This document shows positions 5,655 to 11,677 of a stretch of DNA of 20,691 nucleotides, piece after piece (positions within the stretch are counted from its first letter, which is position 1; each line of letters starts with the position of its first letter). The notes under the pieces were generated by a model. It was not told the DNA's origin, searched no databases, and saw only the letters and a list, made by a program, of their open reading frames with translations. This DNA is from Candidatus Falkowbacteria bacterium RIFCSPLOWO2_12_FULL_45_13 (GTDB lineage: Bacteria; Patescibacteriota; Patescibacteriia; Patescibacteriales; GWC2-42-12). The position numbers were made by a program, and so were the translations under genes. Location of the stretch: positions 1 through 20,691 of the forward strand of contig MFFY01000032.1 of NCBI GenBank assembly GCA_001778055.1, given 5' to 3'.

Positions 5655-7934
5655 ATGAAGCTAGTCATCGTCGAATCCCCCACCAAAGCCAAAACCATTG
5701 CCAAATTCCTTGGTGATGATTTTTTAATTGAATCTTCTTTCGGCCATGTCCGCGATCTGCCCCAAAGCAATCTGGGCGTTGAAATTGAACATGATTTTGA
5801 GCCCAAATATGTGGTGCCCGTAAAGGCCAAAAAAAATTTAAAAAAACTTCAACAGTTGGCTAAAAAATCTGAAAAAATAATACTGGCGACCGACGAAGAC
5901 CGGGAAGGAGAAGCTATCGCCTGGCACTTGACCAAGGCTCTAAAAATTGACGATCGTCTGGCTGATCGCATCGTTTTCCATGAAATTACCAAACAGGCGG
6001 TAGAGCAAGCTTTGGCCAACCCGAAAAAAATCAATATGAAACTGGTTGACGCCCAGCAGGCCAGAAGAATCCTGGACCGCCTGGTCGGCTACGAACTCTC
6101 CCCTTTTCTCTGGAAAAAAGTCGCTAAAGGCCTGTCTGCCGGCCGCGTGCAATCGGTGACGGTGCGCTTGATTATTGAGCGGGAACGAGAAATTAAAAAA
6201 TTTCAAACCCAAGAATATTGGACAGTAACGGCCAACCTACAAAACGGACAAAAGCTGCCGTTTTCAGCCAAACTCAATAAAATCACTGGCCGGACTATTG
6301 ATAAACTGCAAATTAAAAATGAGGCGCAGGCAGCTAAAATTTTGGCCGAGCTTGATGACGCCGCTTACTTGGTCGCAGGCTTAGAAAAAAAACAAACGAA
6401 AAAGCAGCCGCCCAAGCCCTTCACCACCTCAAGCCTCCAGCAGACCGCTAACCGCTGGCTTGGTTTTTCAGCCAAGCAGACCATGATGGTGGCCCAGCAG
6501 CTTTATGAAATGGGCTTCATTACCTACATGAGAACCGACTCGCTTAATCTGGCGGATAAATTTCTAGCCGAGGCGGCTCAATATTTGAAAATTAACCTGG
6601 GCGAGAAGTACTGTCTTAAGGCGCCGCGCCGCTTTAAAACCAAAACTAAAGGCGCGCAAGAAGCTCATGAAGCCATCAGGCCGAGCCAGGCCTCGCGCGC
6701 GCCGCAGTCTGTCGCCAGCGACTTAAATCCTAATCAAAATAAACTGTACCAATTAGTCTGGCAAAGGGCTTTGGCTTCGCAGATGCCGGAAGCCATAGTT
6801 GACACCACGACCGTGGACGTTGACGCCATTACCCTCTTGATAAAAGAAAAAAATGTCCCCCTCCTTACGAAGGAGGGGCTAGGGGAGGTAAAATATCAAT
6901 TCCGTGCCAACGGCCAAATTTTAAAATTTGACGGTTATCTTAAAATTTATCCGGAAAACAGCCAGGAAATTAAACTGCCGGAATTACAAATAAAGGAAAA
7001 ATTAGAACTTCTGGCCATAACCAAAGAACAGCATTTTACCAAGCCGCCGGCGAGATTTAGTGACGCCGGCTTGGTTAAAGAATTGGAAAAATACGGCATC
7101 GGCCGGCCGTCAACCTACGCGCCCACGATCAATACCATTATAGAAAGAAATTACGCGGAACGCGACGACCATAAACGTTTAGCCCCGACCGAGATTGCTT
7201 TTGTGGTTAACGACCTGTTGGTCGAGCACTTCCCCAAAATAGTTGATTACCAATTTACCGCTAAAATGGAAAATGATCTGGACACGATTGCCGAAGGCGA
7301 AGCTAAATGGCAGCCGATCATTAAAGAATTTTATGAGCCTTTTCACGCCAACTTGCAAAATAAATACGAATCCATAAAAAAACAAGATCTGATGCCGGAA
7401 GAAAAATCAAGCGAAATTTGCGAAAAATGCGGCTCGGACATGATCATAAAAGTGGGCCGTTACGGCAAGTATTTGGCTTGCAGCGCTTTTCCCAAATGCA
7501 AAAACATTAAATCCCTGCCCGGCGCCGACCGAGATAAGAACGGCCGTGCCGACAGCCAGGAAATCGAAGAGCTCAAGGAAAAATATAAAGACGAAGTTTG
7601 CGAAAAATGCAGCGCGAGCCTAACGGTCAAAGTCGGAAAATTCGGCCCGTTCCTGGGCTGTACCGCCTACCCTAAATGTAAAAATATCAAGAACATTAAC
7701 GGACCGAGCCAGGCAACCGGCATCGCCTGCCCGGTCTGCAAGCAAGGAGAGATCGTGCAAAAACGCAGCCGCCGCGGCAGCTTCTACGCCTGCAACCAAT
7801 ATCCAAAATGTAAAACCGCTTTCTCTGGTCGTCCCACGGGCGAGAAATGCCCGGATTGCGGCAGTTTGCTCATAGAAGACGCGAAAAAGAGCCAGGTTAA
7901 ATGCTCCAATAAGGAATGCGACTATATAAAATAG
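5655..7934 (+). CDS. topA: DNA topoisomerase I (type IA)
   Basis: TopA relaxes negative supercoils through a 5'-phosphotyrosine intermediate. The 759-residue protein has an N-terminal TOPRIM domain (VIVESPTKA at 4-12, DEDREGEAIAW around 80-90), the type IA core with active-site Tyr291 in GFITYMRTDS, and a tail of four CxxC zinc ribbons from about residue 590 onward, three with the (F/Y)PKCK signature. Two oddities: residues 401-412 (VPLLTKEGLGEV) are encoded by a C/G-rich palindromic repeat in a surface region before FRANG, and between the first two zinc ribbons there is a DRDKNGRADSQE stretch that resembles an EF-hand calcium loop. Start ATG 5655. Secure. Confidence 0.97.
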   Translation: MKLVIVESPTKAKTIAKFLGDDFLIESSFGHVRDLPQSNLGVEIEHDFEPKYVVPVKAKKNLKKLQQLAKKSEKIILATDEDREGEAIAWHLTKALKIDDRLADRIVFHEITKQAVEQALANPKKINMKLVDAQQARRILDRLVGYELSPFLWKKVAKGLSAGRVQSVTVRLIIEREREIKKFQTQEYWTVTANLQNGQKLPFSAKLNKITGRTIDKLQIKNEAQAAKILAELDDAAYLVAGLEKKQTKKQPPKPFTTSSLQQTANRWLGFSAKQTMMVAQQLYEMGFITYMRTDSLNLADKFLAEAAQYLKINLGEKYCLKAPRRFKTKTKGAQEAHEAIRPSQASRAPQSVASDLNPNQNKLYQLVWQRALASQMPEAIVDTTTVDVDAITLLIKEKNVPLLTKEGLGEVKYQFRANGQILKFDGYLKIYPENSQEIKLPELQIKEKLELLAITKEQHFTKPPARFSDAGLVKELEKYGIGRPSTYAPTINTIIERNYAERDDHKRLAPTEIAFVVNDLLVEHFPKIVDYQFTAKMENDLDTIAEGEAKWQPIIKEFYEPFHANLQNKYESIKKQDLMPEEKSSEICEKCGSDMIIKVGRYGKYLACSAFPKCKNIKSLPGADRDKNGRADSQEIEELKEKYKDEVCEKCSASLTVKVGKFGPFLGCTAYPKCKNIKNINGPSQATGIACPVCKQGEIVQKRSRRGSFYACNQYPKCKTAFSGRPTGEKCPDCGSLLIEDAKKSQVKCSNKECDYIK
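6855..6890. repeat. Palindromic repeat inside topA
   Basis: cccctcctt (6858-6866) pairs with aaggagggg (6870-6878), followed by ctaggggaggt. It encodes topA residues 401-412 in frame. This type (ccctcctt...ggaggggctaggggaggt) is also seen intergenically at 14888-14910 in a diverged form. Confidence 0.8.
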
Positions 7935-7974
7935 ACGCGAAAATAACGAATAACAACGAATAACAGAAATTAAG

Positions 7975-8008
7975 AAAAAAACGCTCCGGGGATGGAACGT
8001 TTTTTTTA
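7975..8008. terminator. Bidirectional terminator between topA and the convergent membrane gene
   Basis: A-run, stem 7981-7987 with 7994-8000 (one mismatch), then a run of eight T. Because A- and T-runs flank the stem it can serve topA on the plus strand and the 8023-8328 gene on the minus strand. Just before it lie aacgaataac direct repeats (about 7944-7964). Confidence 0.75.
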
Positions 8009-8022
8009 ATTTCGTGTTTCTA

Positions 8023-8328
8023 TTAGCTTCTTTCGCGTTTATATTTTTTCTTTTTCTCTTCCCTCCCCTTCATAATCTCTATCAATTTTTTTATGCCTTC
8101 GCCAATTAACAGCAGATAAGAAGCGCTATGTTCAATTTTTTCCTTTAAGCTGTCTATTACGGTATCCACTTTGCACAACCGATCCCGCATTTCTTTAACA
8201 ATTTGAAAGGACTGCTGTAAAATTCTGGCCAGATAATAAATCGCCCAGCAAATAAAAAAGGTCAGACCTAAAATCGAGATGGAAATAACTATAAATAATA
8301 TGCTTTGGCTGTCGTTAATTTGGGGCAT
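8023..8328 (-). CDS. Small single-pass membrane protein, unknown function
   Basis: The 101-residue product has one hydrophobic helix (about 10-34), then a long amphipathic helix with heptad-like spacing (about 36-90, e.g. LQQSFQIVKEMRDRL) and a very basic tail rich in Lys/Arg. It would be anchored with a charged coiled-coil-like tail, probably cytoplasmic. I do not recognise the family. It lies 25 bases downstream of the next minus-strand membrane gene, so the two may be co-transcribed. Hydrophobic/charged pattern and codon use make it a plausible real gene. Confidence 0.7.
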   Translation of the reverse strand: MPQINDSQSILFIVISISILGLTFFICWAIYYLARILQQSFQIVKEMRDRLCKVDTVIDSLKEKIEHSASYLLLIGEGIKKLIEIMKGREEKKKKYKRERS

Positions 8329-8353
8329 AAAATTAAATGGAAAATTATTAATT

Positions 8354-8734
8354 TTATGTTATCGTTGGCTGATTTTTTGTTTCTTCTTTCTTCTCTTCGG
8401 TCTTTGCCTGTTTGGCTTCTGCCGCTACCTCTTCAAGTTCAATTTTTATGCCGCCGGCCTTTTTCGCGAACCAGTTGTATATAGCTGCGGTGATATAACC
8501 GTTAACCCAGCCGAATAAGGCGGTCAGCAGTGAGGTTAAAACTCCGAGCAACAAGCCGGCGCCGATGTTAAACAGCATCACTAGCGCCGCCGAGCCCTGA
8601 AAATCATTTTCCCCGACAATGCCGGCGATAGTGAAAGCGGCCACGGTCAAAGCTATTAGAAAACCGACCAAACCATATATCAACGCGGTGATTCCGGCCA
8701 GCGACATTTTATTGATGCTTTTTATTTCTTTCAT
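8354..8734 (-). CDS. Small multi-pass membrane protein, unknown function
   Basis: 126 residues: basic N-terminus (MKEIKSINK), a Gly/Ala-rich hydrophobic stretch at about 14-40, a second long one at about 48-88 that probably forms two helices, then an acidic/lysine-rich C-terminal tail (about 98-126) that looks disordered. The layout (short KxxIKSI start, small-residue helices, KxGGIKIELE after the last helix) resembles a widespread uncharacterised membrane family in bacteria and archaea, from memory only. Likely in an operon with the 8023-8328 gene downstream. Confidence 0.75.
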   Translation of the reverse strand: MKEIKSINKMSLAGITALIYGLVGFLIALTVAAFTIAGIVGENDFQGSAALVMLFNIGAGLLLGVLTSLLTALFGWVNGYITAAIYNWFAKKAGGIKIELEEVAAEAKQAKTEEKKEETKNQPTIT

Positions 8735-8738
8735 ACAT

Positions 8739-8978
8739 GATGCGAAAAAATTTTATGCTAACCTACGAACAGGCGAAAATACTAGAGCCTATCTCAAAAA
8801 TAGCTTTTAGTCATTTTTCGGGATTTTTCCGGCGAAAAAACCGAAAATTGACGAAAAATAGCGAACTATTTTGAGGAGATTTTCGGTTTTTGCAGCCGAA
8901 AAAGACCAAAAATGAGCCAAAGATTATTTTTGAGATAAGCTCTAACTAAATATTTTTTCGCCTGTTCGTAGGTTCGCA
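8739..8978. repeat. Outer inverted repeat containing a MITE-like element
   Basis: An outer pair, aacctacgaacaggcgaaaata (8760-8781) and its near-exact complement (8953-8974), brackets a separate element. The outer arms extend weakly to tgcgaa/ttcgca. The block fills most of the gap between a membrane gene and ksgA and holds no gene. Confidence 0.75.
8785..8942. mobile_element. MITE-like element, 158 bp, with TA target duplication
   Basis: Terminal inverted repeats gagcctatctcaaaaata (from 8785) and its complement ending at 8942 (one or two mismatches), flanked by TA on both sides (8783-8784 and 8943-8944). An internal inverted pair (aaaaaccgaaaatt-type near 8840 and attttcggttttt near 8878-8892) gives extra folding. 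No coding capacity, so it would need a transposase in trans. TA duplication fits Tc1/IS630-like or some IS5-like mobilisation. Confidence 0.65.
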
Positions 8979-9006
8979 TTCCATTTGTAGATTCGCGTTA
9001 TTTTAA

Positions 9007-9918
9007 TCATACCACATTCTCCTTAAAAGCGCTAAATAATTTCCGCCAATCCTCAACCGATAACTCCTGCGCCCTGATTTTTCCGTTAAAACCGACTTGT
9101 TTTATTTTATTTTCAGCCTCGGCCGGTTCCATTCTAAAGCCGGCCGCCAAATTATTTTTTAACATTTTCCGCTTGGCGCTAAAGCCGAATTTGACCAGCC
9201 TAAAAAACTCTTTCTCCTTAATTTTTAACTTTTCACTTTTAACTTTTAACTTAATTATCGCCGAATCCACTTCCGGCTTGGGCCAAAAATTATTCTTGGG
9301 CACAATCTCCACGATTTCCGCCTTGGCGTAAAATTGCACTGACACAGCCAGTAAGCTCATCTCGCCAGGTTTGGCCGTAATCCTTCCCGCCACCTCTTTT
9401 TGCAGCATCAAGACCATCAGTTCCGGCTTTATTTCCGCTTCAGATAAATATTTGCGCAAAAATATAGAAGTAATATTATATGGCAGATTGGCCACAATTT
9501 TAAATTTTTTTCTGTCATCCCGGACTTGATCCGGGATCCAGAAAAGGGCTCTGCCGTTGTCCTTGCTAATTTCTGGATTCCCGCCTTCGCGGGGATGACA
9601 AATAGAAATTTTTAAAATGTCTTCATTCACCACCTCCACATTTTTAATTCCCTGTGCCAACAAACCGGTCATTAAAACTTCGGCCAGCTTATCGTCCAAT
9701 TCCACGGCCAGCACTTTTCCAGCCCGAGCCGCCAGTTTGGCGGTCATAAAACCCAGGCCTGGCCCGACTTCCAAAACCGTATCAGCCGGCTTTAAATCAG
9801 CCGCGGCCACCATCTGATTATAAATTTCCTCCCTAATTAAAAAATTCTGCCCCTTGGAACGGGCAGGCTTGATATCATATAAGCGGCAAAGTCGTGCTGT
9901 TTGTTCCAGTAAATTCAT
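9007..9918 (-). CDS. ksgA: 16S rRNA (adenine1518-N6/1519-N6)-dimethyltransferase KsgA
   Basis: KsgA dimethylates two adjacent adenines in helix 45 of 16S rRNA and checks small-subunit assembly. Motifs (numbered from ATG 9918): GQNFLI at 23-28, SAM-binding EVGPGLG at 50-56, VELD at 72-75, catalytic NLPYNI at 144-149, FWPKPEVDSAI at 211-221. I place the start at ATG 9918, which has AGGA seven bases upstream; a TTG at 9942 would add only residues from spacer sequence. At 303 residues it is long for the family because of two repeat-derived stretches: about 107-135 (HPREGGNPE...DQVRDD) directly before the strand leading to NLPYNI, and about 225-236 (KVKSEKLKIKEK). Both are in frame. Identification secure. 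Confidence 0.95.
   Translation of the reverse strand: MNLLEQTARLCRLYDIKPARSKGQNFLIREEIYNQMVAAADLKPADTVLEVGPGLGFMTAKLAARAGKVLAVELDDKLAEVLMTGLLAQGIKNVEVVNEDILKISICHPREGGNPEISKDNGRALFWIPDQVRDDRKKFKIVANLPYNITSIFLRKYLSEAEIKPELMVLMLQKEVAGRITAKPGEMSLLAVSVQFYAKAEIVEIVPKNNFWPKPEVDSAIIKLKVKSEKLKIKEKEFFRLVKFGFSAKRKMLKNNLAAGFRMEPAEAENKIKQVGFNGKIRAQELSVEDWRKLFSAFKENVV
9222..9252. repeat. AT-rich tandem repeat inside ksgA
   Basis: Units of the type acttttaactttt, in tandem, encode the Lys/Ser/Glu-rich KVKSEKLKIKE stretch of KsgA. It matches the AT-rich tandem class seen in leuS and the oxidoreductase alpha gene in style but not sequence. Confidence 0.65.
9513..9600. repeat. 88-bp palindromic element inside ksgA (tgtcatccc type)
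   Basis: Terminal inverted repeat tgtcatccc (9513-9521) and ggggatgaca (9591-9600), with inner pairs gatccgggatccag and ctggattcccgcc. Read on the minus strand it gives CHPREGGNPE...FWIPDQVRDD, the peptide typical of this very common palindromic repeat. It behaves like the Rickettsia palindromic elements, which also occur in frame inside genes. Confidence 0.85.
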
Positions 9919-9943
9919 AGATTTTCCTGGGCCGTCCAACAAC

Positions 9944-10090
9944 TGTCATTGCGAGGAGCCCCCCTACCAGATTTTGATGGAGGCGACGAAGCAATCTCAC
10001 AGACACTTATTTAGTAATAAATAATTTTAGCGCTAATCAATGTTTCTAAGATTGCTTCGTCGCTCGCTACGCTCACTCCTCGCAATGACA
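9944..10090. repeat. 147-bp palindromic element, GTCATTGCGAG type
   Basis: Terminal tgtcattgcgaggag (from 9944) and ctcctcgcaatgaca (to 10090), inner arms cgacgaagcaatctc and agattgcttcgtcg, AT-rich core. Lies between ksgA and the exported protein gene; no reading frame. Same class as 3257-3482 and 19112-19244. Confidence 0.88.
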
Positions 10091-10100
10091 GTAAGGTATT

Positions 10101-10123
10101 TCTTACTTCTTACTTCTTACTTC
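10101..10123. repeat. Short tandem repeat carrying a stop codon
   Basis: About three copies of a 7-base unit ttcttac. On the minus strand they supply the final Ser-Lys-Lys and TAA of the exported-protein gene at 10110-10628. Confidence 0.65.
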
Positions 10124-10628
10124 CTTTTATTCCTGCTATAATATAGTTATCCAGCTTCTCTAGCCAGGCAAAAATTTTATCAACCGTTCCGGCTTTGGCC
10201 GTACAACCGAAGCAACCGCCGGCAGAAGCCAGCACGGCATTAGCTGAAATATACATTGAATTTGTAGTTCCGCCATAAATTAGTTGTCCGCCAGGCATTA
10301 AACCCGCCATACCGATAGCAATTTTGGATAGTAATAAAGGTGGTTGGCCAGAGCCTCCGGCTGACATTCCATTAACGTCTGAATATAAAGTACAGTCGCC
10401 GACATCAACCGCATTACATAAAGTTCCTCCGGTACAAACATAGCTAGCCACAACACAAGGAATAATAATTACACTGGTTAACCCAACCTGATAAGGCATG
10501 CTGCCAGCCGCGCTGGCAGTCTTATTTAAGCGCCAAGAAACAATTGATTTGTGCCCCAAAAAACCCGCGACAATAAAAAATAATACCGCCAAAGTTAAGC
10601 TTAAAATGATTTTTCCGCGCCTATTCAT
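10110..10628 (-). CDS. Membrane-anchored or secreted cysteine-containing protein, unknown
   Basis: I start the gene at ATG 10628 (172 residues); a TTG at 10664 would overlap the divergent gene and add no plausible sequence. A basic N-terminus and hydrophobic helix (about 6-25) act as signal or anchor. The outer part is Gly/Ala/Ser-rich with six cysteines (58, 65, 71, 79, 139, 142), enough for three disulfides, and ends in a short amphipathic helix plus GSKK. The last codons and the stop lie in an acttcttacttctt tandem repeat. I do not recognise a family; a pilin-like or surface role is possible but unproven. A tatgat box 10 bases upstream of the ATG would give a nearly leaderless transcript. 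Confidence 0.7.
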   Translation of the reverse strand: MNRRGKIILSLTLAVLFFIVAGFLGHKSIVSWRLNKTASAAGSMPYQVGLTSVIIIPCVVASYVCTGGTLCNAVDVGDCTLYSDVNGMSAGGSGQPPLLLSKIAIGMAGLMPGGQLIYGGTTNSMYISANAVLASAGGCFGCTAKAGTVDKIFAWLEKLDNYIIAGIKGSKK

Positions 10629-10654
10629 AATATTACTATCATAACACAATCTGA

Positions 10655-11629
10655 ATGAAATCAAAAATATTACTAATTATCGCTATTATAGGTTTAAATA
10701 CTTCGGCCACGCTTAGCACAGACGCTTTACCGGCAGCCGCGCAAACCGATTTAGCGCGAAAATTATCCGGCCGAATTTTATTGCGGGTTGAATCTCTGGG
10801 CCAAGCCTGGTATGTTAACCCGTCTGATCAAAAAAAATATTTTTTAGGCCGTCCGGCCGATGCTCTGGCTTTAATGCGCCAACTGGCTTTGGGCGTGGGC
10901 AACATCAATTTCAATAAAATCCCCGTTGGCCTCTTAGATTATTCTGGCGCGGACCATGATAGCGACGGACTGCCCGATGATTTAGAGCAAGCTCTTGGCA
11001 CTGACCCGGCTAAAGCCGATTCTGATAATGACGGCTATGACGATAAAACCGAGATTGCCAATAGTTATAATCCCTTAGGCCAAGGGCGGATTGCCCTGGA
11101 TGAAAATTTAATAAAGCAACTGCAGGGAAAAATTTTATTGCAGGTGGAAAGTTCCGGCGCCGCCTGGTACTTAAACCCGGCTGACCATAAAAAATATTAT
11201 TTAGGCCGGCCCGAAGACGCTTGGCAGGTGATGCGAAGTCTAGCCCTGGGCATTACCGATGAAAATTTAGAACAAATAATTATCGGCCGGCTCGCGCCCG
11301 CGACTACCACGCCGCCTCAGCCGCCCCCAGCGCAAACCTCCGCGCTTGACCAAGCCGCTTCAAGCATCAGAAGTAATGACTTGACTAAAGCTCAATCTTT
11401 TTTCGTTGTATCAATGCGCAAATCAATTGAATATTCCCTAAAACATTTAGGCGCGGACAGCCGACTCCTCCTGGCCAATATCCTGTCCGGGGCTAGCCTA
11501 ACCAAATCCAACGAGACGGAAAAAATATATTCTACCAAGGCTTATTTTTCTCTGGGCGGCTACGAAGTGCCGTTAAATTTTCATGTTCAAAAGCAAGCGG
11601 ACGGAACTTGGCTGATAGCGAATTTATAA
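10655..11629 (+). CDS. Secreted protein with duplicated 50-residue module and calcium-loop segment
   Basis: 324 residues. A signal peptide (about 1-29, ending PAAAQ) is followed by module A (about 33-85), a segment with two aspartate-rich loops DHDSDGLPDD and DSDNDGYDD at about 100-130 of the thrombospondin type 3/EF-hand-like kind, module B (about 152-204), a Pro-rich linker (214-228) and a C-terminal domain (about 230-324) with an alpha-then-beta pattern like NTF2-type folds. Modules A and B share L-GxILLxVES-GxAWYxNPxDxKKYxLGRPxDAxxxMRxLALG and are clear tandem copies. Similar modules are familiar to me from secreted CPR proteins. Function is unknown; a calcium-stabilised surface protein is the best guess. 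Only 26 bases separate it from the divergent gene. Confidence 0.82.
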   Translation: MKSKILLIIAIIGLNTSATLSTDALPAAAQTDLARKLSGRILLRVESLGQAWYVNPSDQKKYFLGRPADALALMRQLALGVGNINFNKIPVGLLDYSGADHDSDGLPDDLEQALGTDPAKADSDNDGYDDKTEIANSYNPLGQGRIALDENLIKQLQGKILLQVESSGAAWYLNPADHKKYYLGRPEDAWQVMRSLALGITDENLEQIIIGRLAPATTTPPQPPPAQTSALDQAASSIRSNDLTKAQSFFVVSMRKSIEYSLKHLGADSRLLLANILSGASLTKSNETEKIYSTKAYFSLGGYEVPLNFHVQKQADGTWLIANL

Positions 11630-11677
11630 AAAGACTTAATTACATTACGAGCATAAAAAAATATAACTAAAGCCTTT

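Noticed and set aside
9919..9942. Longer KsgA start at a TTG (9942)
   Set aside because: The extra eight residues are spacer sequence; ATG 9918 has an AGGA at good distance and gives the normal family N-terminus.
10629..10664. Longer start (TTG 10664) for the exported protein
   Set aside because: It would overlap the divergent gene and put nonsense before a typical basic signal start MNRRGK.
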